Translations under genes and position numbers: made by a program
In this document: in pieces, positions 1-12,741 of the stretch
How positions within the stretch are numbered: position 1 is the stretch's first letter
Layout of the letters: each line of letters begins with the position of its first letter
The notes under the pieces: generated by a model
Databases searched by the model: none
Told to the model about the DNA's origin: nothing
Seen by the model: the letters and a program-made list of their open reading frames with translations, nothing else
Assembly (NCBI GenBank): GCA_038093975.1
Contig: JBBPTG010000061.1
Location: forward strand, 62,001 to 126,000
Reading direction: 5' to 3'
Length of the DNA: 64,000 bases
Source of the DNA: Chalciporus piperatus
Taxonomy: Eukaryota > Basidiomycota > Agaricomycetes > Boletales > Boletaceae

Positions 1-45
1 TCCAGTCCAGAACACGAAAAGTGACCTCACCAAAGTGACCTCGTC

Positions 46-2117
46 ATGGCTCTCTACACTCCCCCGTCATTGCCACGGACACCCTCGTCGTGCGCGATCA
101 GGACCTCCCTCCCCTCTATCCCACCTGAGCTACTCACATCCTGGTCCGCATGCCGTCCAGTGAGGCACACCAGTGGTCTCCCGACGCCCCCTTTGTCCGC
201 CGCTCTACCAAGGATGGTGTTTCAGCCTCGCTCACGCGTCCCGAGCTTGCCTCCAATAGCACACTTCGATCGCCAATTGTCTACAATGCAGCCAGGTGCG
301 TCATCCTCCTTTTCTCGCGTAGTACCCTTTCTGACATCCCTTTCAGTAACACCGCCATATACTCAAGACCCCTCAGAGTGGGCGAGACAGATCCCGCCGC
401 GTCAAACAAACCAGCCATCCCTAGTCATGATGGACGACGAAGACGACGTGTTCGAGCAGCCGTTCCAACATAAACCATCATCTCCACGCGACGCCTCAAA
501 TCCTATCGACTGGTTCGATGTCTCGTTGAAGAGACCTGCCAGTTTTGTCGCTGAGAAGACTTGCGAGATGGTGTGTTACTTGTGGTTCTCCTCTTCGGTG
601 CCTTCCAGTACTCGCTCGAGATCATCCCAAATACCGTCGCCTCCTTATTCACCCGAATCGCCCTCTTCGTCTTCCCCATTGCAGTTCAACCCATCACCGA
701 CATTCGTACAATTTATGCAAAAGGTCCTCGAGACGACGCAAGTCAGTCAGTCAGTAGTCGTCCTTTCACTGCATTACATATGGCGGTTAAAGGAACGGAA
801 CCGTTTCACCGCCGGACTCCCCGGGAGTGAATTTCGGATAGCCGTTGCTGCCATGATGATGGCCAACAAGTTCTTGGACGAGTGAGTACCGTGCGCTCGG
901 ATCCCGCATAGCTCGTTCTAACAGTATTTCAGTAACACTTACACAAACAAGACTTGGTCGGAAGTGTCAGGGATCGATTTGAACGAGATCAACCGCATGG
1001 AACGCGAGTTCCTTATGGGAGTCGACTTCTCGCTTTATGTCTCAGGCAAAAAGTACGAGTCGTGGCTCAACTTACTCAAGGGTCTTGTCTTGGCAAAGGA
1101 ATCAGAGTCTCAGAAATGGCGGAGGTCGCGTACGCATTATCGGAATGGACACCGGGTACAGCCTACGACTTCTACCCCCGCCATGCGCACGACCAGATCA
1201 CGATGCTATTCGAGCACATATCGTGCGCGGTCCACTTCGCCTGTACAGTACATTCGCCCGTCGCACTCGACGAGTACTGTGGCACGTCCCCATCTGTACA
1301 TCAACCAACCTCCTTCACCTTCGCCTAATTCAGGCTCGAAGCGTTCGGCGGCTGATGCATTTTCGCCAACATCCACGTCTTTCAACGAGTTGCCACCTTT
1401 GAAGCGTCCGACCGGAATGACGTTGCATATTCCCGAAAATGGGTTCACAAACGGCTCCAACTCCGCATCCCCCTTGGAACCATTGCAATCTTTCGCAAAG
1501 ATGTCATTGTCTTCTTCCTCTGCATCTCCGCACAACCCCCGTGCTGCTTCGTCGAATCACTCCCTTCCTGTGATGCCTGGGAATAGACCTCAGACATTGG
1601 TCGCTGCATATCGCGTCGACCGACCCGTGAATGTGCCACAGGTACGTTACTTTCCGTTTGTACACGTGAAATTCTCATCCCCTATTTTCAGCACCTATAC
1701 TACTATTCTCTGGCTGGGTCGTCCCTCGCCACGGAAGCAGAGCAAGAGAAAGTCAAGAGAAAGGCCCGTTTGCGGTGTTTCCAACCTCCGCCTTTGACAC
1801 ATTCGTATCCACCACCCCCGCCCTACATGATGCCTGTTGATGTTCAGTCCGCCTCTGTCAGTCCACACGGAACTCACATGAATATCCGACAGGCACCGTT
1901 GCCGCACATCAACGATGCCATCTGGTCTCGAAAGCTTCCCAATGTGGCTCCCTACATTTTCCCAGCTGATAGCTCCCTGCAGTTGCCACCCTTGAGAGAA
2001 ACATCCGTGCCTTCTGCCCCGTTCGCCAACGCCGGTCCGCCAGGCCTGCATTTTTACGCTTCATCCAACCATCGGGGATCACCCGTGTATCCTTATAATT
2101 GGTCTTATGGCAGATAG
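46..2117 (+). CDS. Pho85-type cyclin (PCL/PHO80 group)
   Basis: Regulatory cyclin expected to bind a Pho85-like cyclin-dependent kinase. Three exons read in frame: 46-881, 933-1641 and 1692-2117, giving about 656 residues. The cyclin box runs from about residue 167 (AEKTCEMVCYLWF) to about 335, with SPTFVQFMQKVLETTQVSQS, LSLHYIWRLKERN, AVAAMMMANKFLDE and, across the first intron, NTYTNKTWSEVSGIDLNEIN then MEREFLMGVDFSLY, the usual order of the PCL fold. The C-terminal 300 residues are Ser/Pro-rich and low in complexity, common in basidiomycete members. The 5' end is uncertain: the first 100 residues are not recognisable, may hide another intron, and the true start could lie before the window. 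Which Pho85 process it controls cannot be read from the sequence. Confidence 0.85.
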
Positions 2118-3804
2118 TTTTGATTCTAACTTCCTTTTAATGCATGATATTCCTTTCTCAGTACCATTTCTATGCCTTCGGTACCACTTCCTATCTAATT
2201 CTTCTCCACTGCATTGGCCCTTAACGAGCATCTGATTCATCCTAGCATAGATCCCAGTCACATTCGCATTGTACCCATTCTGTTGCATCATTCACACGCA
2301 TTTCATCCTGGAAATGATACATTACGCTATTTCTTAAGTGTACAAAAGTTGCCTTGGAGGCCTGTGATTTAGAATGATGGCTATTGTGAGCTTTCTCGAA
2401 AGTAATTTTGGTCCAAGTGAGCGCCTGGAAACCTGCATAAGGATAAGGTTTCCAGCGTGGACGCGATCCGAACGCCCCTTTCGAACACATCTAAACTGTC
2501 ATCGCAAGTTCCCCCGCTTATGTATTACCTAGAGTTCCGCCATTCAAGCGGTCGGGATCCGCGGGGTCTGGGATGGTCTTGTTACAAGGTACCGAGCTTG
2601 CCCCGCCGACGTTGCCTGTGGTGCTAGCTAATTGATTCTGATACAACAAACATATCGACGGTTGTTTTGTTCCTCGACTCACAGTTGCAACATGTACAAA
2701 TTTAAGGACCGAAGGACCCAGCACTTTTGGGTTGGCATTTGCCGCACGACAAATTACCAACGATAGCACTTACAATAGTCCGCACAGGATGTAAAACGAC
2801 GTATTGGGGACGGTACAGCAAGTGAGCCGCGCTGATTATTGTCGGACGTTCCCCTATTTGCTGCGGGACTTTTTACGTGCATTCGCCACAGCACGCGGAT
2901 CTGGTCCCATCGATCCATCATGCATGCATGGTTCACTCAGCTGCTTCCTGCAAAATGTCACAGGCCGCAGGACCGATCTAGAAGTTGGGGGTGACATACA
3001 TAATGTAGGACTAATTCACTTCATACTCAGGGCCTGATCGTTGCACCTGTCGGTTTCATGTGCTTCCAGATGTGACCGTGCCGACCGGAGCACGACCGAT
3101 CAACTGGCAGTGGTAGCGTCTGAGACATGCTTTCGGAGCGTGGACCACTCCAGTCTCCGTTGTGACAAGCTCCTCCGATCATTACTGTCGGCGGTCATCG
3201 TTTCTCACCGTGGAATCGGCACGGGCTAGGTTGACTGCCTCAAACGCTTGCGTGAAGAAATAGCCGGAGAGTAGTCCCGTAACTGAAGAAGTTGACCCGT
3301 TTTGACGACATAAGACATGATGAGAACAAGACAGTGACTACTTACGAACACCACAAAATATCGATTTATTTCTATTGAAACGCATGAGCGATGAACCCAG
3401 TATTGCTGAGGGGATGGCAGCGGCGCATTTACGGTTCAGAGCGTTCGATCTTCAGCGACTATCAGACGTGGTAATTATAATTGTTTTTACCTCCTGTTAA
3501 GCCCGATGTTAGTCCAGCAAACATGCCATCCCTGCGAGCTTCCTGTGGGATGGGGGAGCAGGCATGTGTGAGGAATGCTGACCCTGATGGCTCGCTCACG
3601 GAGATCAATCAGTTCTGTTAGCATGGGCTCCTGTTTCGACATGTCGAGCTCGATGAGGTGGAAGTGAAAAAGAGATAATTAATTAGCCAAGTGTTAAATT
3701 ACAATAATATTTACAAGGTCGATTCCCACAAACGCTACACGCAGTTCTGACACCAACCTTGCATGTCGTCCTACCACTGATACGGTATCCCGTAAGGAAT
3801 CAAC
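2118..3804. other. Gene-free stretch
   Basis: About 1.7 kb between the cyclin stop and the SPO22 start. It holds only short ORFs in all frames without family resemblance. It should contain the cyclin 3' UTR and the SPO22 promoter. The last 150 bases before 3805 are A/T-richer. I see no repeat or RNA gene here. Confidence 0.6.
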
Positions 3805-6800
3805 ATGTCTCCGGGCAGAAAACCACGACATGGGACTAATTTGCAAACTGTATACGACCATATTCAAGGCAAGTTCTTCCGTATCAGACGCGTCCCGTTC
3901 CACGCGCAGATAGAAAGCTTGGATACACCCCTAGAACTATTAATCAAGATCAAACCTAAGCTGAATGATATCCAATCCAACGATCCATCGGTGGTCAAGG
4001 ACCTTCATCAGATTACATCACTCGCACAGTCCTTTTCTGAGCATCATCCCAAGTCGAGCAAAAATGACCATCTCGCCGATGCGCTCGATCAGGAAGGTTC
4101 GTACCAATGGCTCCATTGTCGGCTCTCAAGGGCGATGTTCTACTCAATTCGTTCAAGGTGTCAACTTGTGGAACGCGTCCGGTCTCTTCCGCCAGGGATC
4201 CGATAGTAGCTGTCGTCTTATCATTGCAGCTCGTAGGAAGATCGGAAATTTTTGACACCGTCTGCTGGCTGACCCTGCTTTAGTGCGTTTGGCTGGTTTT
4301 CGTTTAATGGAAGCTGGTTTGGAAGCGAAGCCCGACATTGAAGGTTTGTTCCTATGCTCGCAAAGTTTGACCCACTCTCCATCCGTATCACAGCCCTGTT
4401 ACATGTGCTACAGATAGCTAGCAAGACTGGGTCAACGCTCTCAGGTACGTTAAGCCAAGGTAGTACGACACAGCTCAGTGACCACATATACCGCGGGGGT
4501 AGAAATCGGACATAACGAATCGGCAGCCAGCGTTCTAGCGTCTGCGGCAAAGGTTATTCGTTCTTCCTTCACATTCAGTTTTTCGTCGGCACTCAGACAT
4601 TCCTCCAGTATGAAGAAGCGCTGAGAAACATCGAAGATCTAGAGGGTCAACATCAACTCGCCAAGGCACGCATTACCTCTCTCTATTTCTCCAGCAGAAT
4701 GGAAGCTGTAAGGCTGTTGAGCTCCTTTGGCGTGGCAGCGCTGACATTTATGGTAATCTTGTTTGACATGCACACAGGCCTGGAGGGAAAAGAATGAAGG
4801 CCTTGCGATGTTCATGGCTGACAAGATCACTGGTTCGAAACCCTACCATATCGAATCCGTAAGGCATAGCTCATTTTTGTCCGAACAGACAATGATAGAC
4901 AACTTGCATTGCTCTCCATCCGTGACGTAAGTGGAACGATTGTTTCCCCAGAAAGCTCACATGCCAATGTTGCCCTAGCGAGAAGCGCTAGTGGCCAAGT
5001 TGCTTGATATTGGTAAATCAATATTACGAGCCTGCAGTCAGAGCGGAAAGCCGCTTGCGGAAGGGAACCAAGCCCCTGATGCCCTGCAATGGCTGAAGAA
5101 GGCTTTCCAAATAATTGAGCCGATGGACTGTTCGGCCACGCCCGAGTTATTAGAGCTCAAGGTCCGCTTTCTGGCACATTGATGAAAGGTTGTTCGCCAC
5201 TGAAGCGTTTCCATTCAGCGTTCCGTTCTCAGGAGCTTGGGTAAGAGCTCGACATGATTGAATTTAGAATCTGATTTATGACCTATGACCTACCGGCATC
5301 TACATAGCTCGTGGATACTTCTTGGCGTCATCACAAGACCCGGAGAACCTGATGCGAGCGGAGGCTGCGCTCGACGAACTATTTGCGACCATGGACAGTT
5401 CCGTTGACCCCGTAAGCATTTCCCGCAGCACACCCTCCATGATTTTCACACGTTATCCTTAGGCAAGCTCCGAGCAGCAGCAACTCCGCTGGATGAAGCT
5501 TGCCGTGGTGAAGCGGCGAAAAGCTGGGGATACTGAGATTCTTCGCAGTAAGCCAATCTTCCACGTGATATGCGTCTATGGCTGCAAAATTAATTCCCCC
5601 GTTCTTACATCAGCGCTGGAGTCCATAATTGACAACATGTCCTTTTCTGAGGGGGACCTAACTGAGTCAGTTGAAACATGTGTTTCATTTCGTTTGCTGA
5701 TGGTAGCTCTAAAAGCATGCTCCAAGAACTTCGAACCCTTTCTCACCGTGATCAGTATGACAATGACATAGACCTCAGTTGACTAATCGTCGTGACATCT
5801 TATCCCACAGCAATATGGTCTCCACTGCTACGAGGACATGTCTGCGCAGAGGGATAGCTTGTTCGGCAAGCATGGCTTCTATCGAAAAGCTCCTCGTTTT
5901 CCTACTGTTCCATTGTTCAAAGAGCGACAATCAAGCCAAAGCACTGAAAGATCTAGAAGATTCATTTCAAGGTAGCTAACTTTCTCCGATAATCCCCACA
6001 GTGAACAGATTTAGTGACCAAAGATCCGGCCCCGTTTTCTTCTTTAGAAATCTGTCAATCGGAAGTCGAGCTCTCGAAGGCTGGGGCGAGCGTGTGTCTC
6101 ACTGTAGGTCCCAATGTGTGTTCGCTCTCCGTACCGTAGTTGAAAATTTCCTTTTCAGCTCATATGGCAATATGGCGACCGTCATTACCATGCCTCACGT
6201 TGGACGGAAGCCGCTGATTGGTTCATGTGTGGCACTCACACAATCTTCTCTAGTTTAGGCGCTGCCTCTCTTTCTAAATGCTTTCGGAAAGCTGCGATGT
6301 GTCACATCCAACAAAAGGAGTATGCTCGAGCGGCGTCCATCATCAGGCGTTGTCCCCAAAATGGCGCAACCACCCGCTACGTGGCGTTTCTGATTGCGGT
6401 CCATCAAGGTTCGTCCGCGGCATATGCCGGTCAGCGTAGTGCTAATTTTTGACACGTTGTCCAGGTCTTGAAGACGAAGGTAATATTTCTCGCGGTATGC
6501 CGTGGTGACCGGAAACTGATGATCGATAATCGATGATCAGCGACAAGAGCTGTCAAGGAGATGGTTGAGGCGCCTGACTTTGATCGCAGGATGCTCCTCC
6601 TGGCCTGTAGACTTTCACACGATTCTGACATGAAAGGTCTACTATTATCTGTGCTCATGCATCTGCTGGACACGCTCAATTTCCGCGAGAACGTGGATAC
6701 CGTGACTGAAGCCATGACATTGATCAGATGCATCATCAGACTAGCCCTCAAACTCCTCGGAGAGCCCGGCGCCAACGTGTAAGTTGACATCTTTCCCTCG

Positions 6801-8438
6801 TTACGGCTCGCACGTTCACCCTAGTAGGCGTTCCCTTGTGCAAACATTGCTCAGCTACTTTAAAAATGGTTCGTGAGCATCACAGCATCCATCGTATTAT
6901 GATAACCCGTGACTTTAGCCAAGACGCTGTTCGATTCTGCCAATGATGAAAATGCGGCGTTGGTAATCCGAGATATCTCATGGCTTTGGCGTACGGCATA
7001 CAACTGCGCGATTGATGGTTGCTCCAACTGGGACAACCAAGGAGAGCAGGTATCTGAAGCATTTGACATCGCGAGAGAGGTTAGTGTTGTCCGAGCTGCT
7101 GTTGGTGCGCTTTCATTCAGTTGCGAATAGCTACTCGAGCTGCACACGTCGAAAACGCTCAGTGCGGTGGAGCCAAGCACTTACTTTTACATGGCGAACG
7201 CGTCTTTCGCGGCGACTTCGGGTCGAGGTACGACCGCCTGTCCCCTGTGGTTTGATTTCTCATCCATTCGGCTCCCAGTGATATTGGCACGCGAGCGGCT
7301 CTCGGAGGCCAGTGTTGCGGCCGTGAGTTTTTGTACTGTCGTTTCCTTGCCAACTGACCACTCCGTAGCGCGAGGGTCAGCAAAAGCTACTGGCAGAAAT
7401 CAAAAGTTGCAAGACCAGGATTTCGGATTTGCTTCCCAAGGTCCCTGTCGATGATCAGCTGCAGATGCACACCTTTTTGCACGTATTGCGTGTTTTTGCG
7501 GTTGAGATGGCAGCACGACTTGGCGAATGGGACTATGTTTTGGCTACAATCCAAGTGCGGTATGCAGGTGATAGGCGCATTCAGAGCTTACTTCTTTCAC
7601 ACAGGATACAGTCCGTGCGGACAAGCAAACGCTGAATTCGTTTGAGGCTTTCTGCGATATCTTGGTTAGCTTCGCCGACCAGTTGATCCACTCAGTCTAA
7701 CCTTCGTTGGCAGTGGGAGAACAAAGACTGTCCAGTTAACGGCAAGATTCGATTACCTTGAGTATTCTACAGCATACTAACAGTCCACGGCTTGTAGTGT
7801 TATACGAGGCCCTTGAGGTATTCCTTTTTCTTACTCTTACGCTTGATGGATTGATTTGGAGACGATTCATCTCAGGGAATGCTCCGTGCGTGCTTGACCA
7901 ATAGCCATCTATCCCTAGAAAAGTTTTCTCGTTGGCTACGGTCAATATGTACCATCCTGTTGTCGCAAGGTACTGCGGTGGACCGATCAAAGGCGATACA
8001 GTACATGGAACAGGCGACAGCTGTCTTGGAAGAGCACGGTAGTCTTGTGGAGGACGGGAACCCCGTTAGTATCCTAATCTGGGTGGACACGCTTACTGAC
8101 GACTTCATCATTGCAAAGCTATACCCCGTAGATGAACGCCTCTGGCTTCTCAGCACGGCCTACAACACGGGCGTTGAATGCTTTCAGTCTGTGATCCCGC
8201 CGTTTCGTGTTTAGCTGGTGTCTAAGCCAGGTTTGCACAGTGCTTCTTTAGCAGACGAGGCGAAACGATGGTTCGAGTGTTCCACCGTCCTGTGTCGATT
8301 CGTTCCAGACGGTAGATTTCGAGCTGAAAAGGTACGCACGACAACAAAGACGAAGCCTGCTGACTCGCAGCGTCGTGTTGATGCCCGCAGATATCCAAAG
8401 CTTACACCGACCTATTGGCACGCTACTCTGGACGATGA
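3805..8438 (+). CDS. SPO22: Meiosis protein SPO22/ZIP4-like (TPR)
   Basis: Meiosis-specific TPR protein of the Spo22/Zip4 family, which in yeast belongs to the ZMM group that promotes crossovers and synaptonemal complex assembly. The gene is split into many small exons. Exon 1 starts at ATG 3805. Recognisable segments are ALDQEGVNLWNASGLFRQGS, then LRLAGFRLMEAGLEAKPDIE after an intron, ALQWLKKAFQIIEPMDCS near 5080, MRAEAALDELFATMDSS near 5350, and WLLSTAYNTGVECF near 8150 followed by ASLADEAKRWFECSTVLCRF. The last exon encodes ISKAYTDLLARYSGR and stops at 8438. These helical repeats and this ending are typical of the family. Internal exon borders between 5.6 and 7.9 kb were not all resolved. 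It ends tail-to-tail with UTP18, 127 bases apart. Confidence 0.82.
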
Positions 8439-8565
8439 CTCGGTTTTCTCAGTTTCTCAGTTTGACGACCTTTCTGGCTCTTCTTGTCACGCATCCTGTA
8501 TCATTCACTGCATGTTGTTCGCTCCTCGTGTTATGTCGATGGAATGCAATTCCTGTAATAAGTCA

Positions 8566-10594
8566 TCATTGCGACCCGTAATCCCTGAGGTTGTACAAGA
8601 GGACACGTCCACGATTGTTCCCTATCACGAGGTATTCGCTTCCGCTGGAAAAACCCATCGCAGTGACATGACCCAGAGGGGTACTCGTCGTTGGCCAGTT
8701 TCCGTAGGCAGTCAGAGACGGGAGGTGGATCTACAATTGTTGAGGTCAACGTCAAGCGTGAGAGGCAGCGCGAGACGAAATTACCAGACGCATCTGATCC
8801 TTTTTGACGTTGCTCGCCATAGCGAGCAACTGAGCGTCGTGATTATAGCTTAGACATGAAATATTCGTTGTTAGGTTGCCCAAGGTTTTGAGGGGTTTGG
8901 GCTTGGAAGCGTCAACAGACACAGCAGTATCTGCGTTGTATACATTGACGAAACCGGTGTTTGACCTGTAAAAAAATACACAGTTAGTCCGATGTCCTTC
9001 CTTTTCGCCACCAATTATTCTGGAACCCACCCAATGGATAGATAACTGCCCCGTTGATCTCCACCGATGATCTGGCTCCCGAACCCACCCTCGTCCTGCC
9101 ATCGTTTCACACATTTGCGTTGTCCGACGTCCCACACGTATACCTGAGAGTCCTCCGTGAGACTCATCAACCGACTCGCCTCGCCCGTTCTTGACCACCA
9201 GAGTGATCGTATACCTGAGTTGGCCTTGAGTCCACCGACGACCTGTGCAGCGCCTGAGCGCCAGTCGACGAGATGGATGTGTCCGCGACGGCCAGCGACG
9301 GCGAGGACGTCCCCCGAGGGACTGAATGCGCAGGTTTCCATACTGCCTTCTTGATTGGCGGAGGAAAAGGTCGTGCCCCATAGGCCGCGGGGTGAACGGT
9401 GGGAGGCACCAGATTGGAGGTCGTAGGTGAAATAGAAGGGGCGAGGGCCAGTGAGGAGGATGGAGGACCCGCTGGGGTGGAACATGGCGTTTGTGAGTGG
9501 GAGAGAGGGGACGTGGAGCGTTTGTGCGTGAGGGTTGGTTAAACCGTCGATCTGAAATAGGTGGCACGGTTAATTACGCTACAATCAGGAGGAATAGGAC
9601 GACGGGATAAAACGTACGTGGAAGAGCCGAAGGCGTCTGTCGGCGCTTGCAGTGAGCAAGACAGGGATCTGTGGTGAGGGGTGGAACTGAAGGGATTTTA
9701 TTTCGCCTTCAGCGGGTGCGGCTTGGTTCGCGTCCCGCAGACGGTCAATGGAGATGATACTCTGAGTCAGAGTCTTTGTATTCTTGCCGCCTGATATTCC
9801 TCCAGTCGAGGCCAAAAGATCCGGGATGATGTCCTCTGCATCATCATCCTCAGCTTCGGACCCAGAACCAGATCGCCGCCGTTTAGGTTGCAATTTGTTA
9901 CGCGCTTTAGATGCCCACTCGGGGGTTGGGTTGATACGTTCGTACTGTCTGCGTAACCTACGCTCGTATTCACGTCCGCCGACAGTATCTTCTGAGGGTG
10001 CATTGCGTAGTTTCCGCAAGCGGGGGTTTGAAGTCAGGTTCACCTGTACGTTGACGTCGTCGGGGTCCACCCATGCGGAGGTTTTTCGAGAGGTCGGTCG
10101 GAGAGCATCTCCGAGAGATGTTTCTTGGTCGCGTTCTGTGACTGCGTCTTCGGGAGTGTCGTTTTCGTCTTGGAGTTCTTCCTCGACGGGCATGTCATCG
10201 TCCCCATTTTCCTCGTGGAGAGTGGGGCTCTCATCGAGGGTTTTGGCCCTGTTCGACGAAGGACCGGCACCATCATCGATAAAAAACAACTGGCGATGGC
10301 ACGTCTCAGCAGCGAGGGTCACTCCATCGAAAAACATTTACGCACATCCGCATCCAGCATATTCATCGATTCCTTCAACAAGTCTTCTCCCACCGCACCA
10401 TCTTCGATATCGGAAATGACCACCAGATCGGTATCGTCTTTTGCGGAGGGTGCGTATGGCACGCCGAACAGCATGCTCTCCAGGCGTCGTTCTTCATCAT
10501 CTTTCTGAGTGTCATCGAGGGTTGCCTGACTTCCGAGTGGTTGAATGGGTTCTTTCTTGGATATCTTTTGTCGTTTGCGAGATTGTTTCACCAT
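8566..10594 (-). CDS. UTP18: U3 snoRNP protein UTP18 (WD40)
   Basis: Component of the small-subunit processome (UtpB module) that processes 18S pre-rRNA in the nucleolus. Five exons join without a frame break: 10594-10346, 10289-9618, 9551-9031, 8965-8785 and 8730-8566, giving 595 residues, close to the yeast length. The N-terminal half is acidic and basic by turns (KQSRKRQKISKK, EYERRLRRQYERINPTPEWA). The C-terminal WD40 propeller shows IKSLQFHPSPQIPVLLTAS, SADRRLRLFHIDG, MFHPSGSSILLTG, ETCAFSPSGDVLAVAGRRG, DSQVYVWDVGQRKCVKRW and NNRGRVLLYNL. The start is ATG 10594; an in-frame codon 15 bases upstream is GTG. The last exon is recovered only after removing a short intron that otherwise gives a false stop near 8752. 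Confidence 0.92.
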
Positions 10595-12741
10595 CTTTCG
10601 TCGATGCACGGTGGATTCAGTTCAGACACCAATAACTCAGACCAATAGTGTGGCTGTGCTGATGAGGCTAAAAAAACCTTACAACGGACGCGCTCTACCT
10701 ATTCTCGAGTGTAGTGAAGAAATGGTGAGATGAAAGATCCTTCCTAGACCCCACACCGTACGGTAAAACTTCCTCCTACCCAGTACACCGTGGTTTTGTT
10801 GCATACTTTTGAAACCACAATCTCGCAGTCCGGACGGTAGAAGTTACGCCCACCTAAGGTGATGTCAACTCCCAGGTTCCCCTTCACGAGAACACCTCCT
10901 AGGTGGAGCTCTTGCGCTATTGAGCCCAGCGATCGTGATCCATTATTTGACTTCTGCAAGGTGAGTTAATATCCGAAATACCCAGCCCTGTAACCTTGTG
11001 GTCATGTCACCCTACTGCATTGCACCTACCTACATTCTAATGTTATTCCGAAGGTATATTGAAGTGGCAGAAACAATCCACACGGAATTACACCTGAGAG
11101 TTTCACGATGGATGCTGCCTTCGTCGGGGCTAGAAGCTGCCGGTGCTAACCGTGGGCCGTGAGCCACGCAAGAAGATCGGTTGCCAGCTTTGGGGTTTAC
11201 CCAGGGAAAGCACCGTCACTAGCCAAGCTGGAGCTCCCTTCTGATCGTCCATCGACTTCGACCGCACGGGATGTGGAGCAATTAGCCATTCGGGCTATAC
11301 TTTCATTGTGCACTCGTCGTTCTCCATGGGAAATGTGAACAAGTTTACTACTGTTCCTTGGCACTTTCACCTTCTGGATTTCTGGAAATGAGCTTGCATC
11401 GGATGTTCTGTTGAGACATCTCACACGGAAACACATGCGATGGCGCAAACCAATGAAATCTGCGTTCACATCCGTGACGCGGTGTCACAACCCAGCACAA
11501 CCCGCGGTACCGAGGGATATCAGATCCGAACGCACCCCGACAAGGAGCAGCTCGAAGATCGGCCTCAGAAGCCAGGTTCAGTGCATTCGAGATCGTGGCG
11601 CACCCGAGGCCCGAGGACCTGGTCGACACGAACAAATTACGGTGAAGCAACTCCCGACCAACACCGTGAATTATTTTAAACCTATTGGCAATCAAAGGCA
11701 GACATACGATATTTCGTTCATTGAAATGCAAGTGGCCACATTAAATCCAATGTTCGATTAGGAAAAGCGTATCAAATGTCTCGGAAAGTCTTTGCACGTG
11801 TGCAAAGAGACTACGCCTCAATCGAACGCGAATGGTGGAATTTCTTCACTGAAACTTGGAATTTTGGTATCGTCGCGTTGTCATAAGTAGCGGGTGGGAT
11901 GCGTGATAGCGTGTGTTGGATTCCTCAGGGTTGTCGCACAAGTTTGCTCACAGGACGGCCCCCTGGCGACCCAGCTAACACTGTAACGTAAGAATGTAGT
12001 AAGTACAAGTCTATCGCTTCGGGCTGACCGCAGGCCCGGCCATTTTAGAATTTCCAGGACGTACCTTGTCGTAAAGCAGTTTAGTACGGCGCCCGACTCG
12101 CGAGAGAAATGGATAGATCGAGATAAGTATGTTCAGGGAATTTACAACTTTTTCAACGCCTGCCATTTTATTTGTGGAGATCCTTCCTGATCGTAGTGAT
12201 GGTGTGCTCTGGTGTCGTATGGGTTAGCGATCGAGACTGACAGAGTGTTGACAGCGGGAGTGAACATACGCAGGCTAAAGTATTTGAATAGTTGTGCTCA
12301 GGCCTGGAGTTCGCACTGTCAGTTCAACGGATCTGATTGCTTGATGAAAATTAACAAAGGCCGAGAATGACCTCGCAACCCCATTAGTAGGTTGTTTCAC
12401 GCCTGCGGAGTTCCGTTTATTGGCAGGAAGAAGACATTGCTCGTGGCCCGTGAGTGACCGTGAACGCTGTGGACGGCGACGAGCTAGTGATCTTGGACAA
12501 TTGTGTTGATCGTTGTTTACAGTGCAGTCACTACCTCCCCGATCTCACTCTCCCAGCACGGTCGTAGCACGGTCGTAGCACGGCTTGTTCGGTGCACAAA
12601 GCCATTTCTTGTTTCATATTTCCTTTTCTTCCTCTCCCTTTCTTCCCAAATTTCACATTCTCTTATTCCATTTTCTCACTAAAGCAGTGCTTCAACAGAG
12701 ATTGCCTCCCTTGAAACCCACCATCTAACTCGACAATAGTC
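10595..12741. other. Gene-free stretch, 2.1 kb
   Basis: Lies between the divergent UTP18 and G-alpha starts, so it must hold both promoters. Overlapping ORFs on both strands around 11.2-11.8 kb have no family resemblance and no plausible splice structure. The last 130 bases before the G-alpha ATG form a pyrimidine-rich tract typical of fungal promoters. An 11-base direct repeat sits at 12555. Confidence 0.55.
12555..12583. repeat. 11-base tandem repeat, 2.6 copies
   Basis: The unit AGCACGGTCGT is repeated twice perfectly, followed by seven bases of a third copy. It lies about 160 bases upstream of the G-alpha start codon, just before a long C/T-rich tract, so it could be a promoter element; that role is inference. 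Confidence 0.8.

Noticed and set aside
8218..8853. 211-codon + strand ORF over the UTP18 3' end
   Set aside because: Its first part is the last SPO22 exons; the remainder is antisense to the last UTP18 exons.
9784..10419. 211-codon + strand ORF inside UTP18
   Set aside because: Antisense to the acidic region of UTP18, Ser/Arg-rich by codon mirroring, with no own signals.
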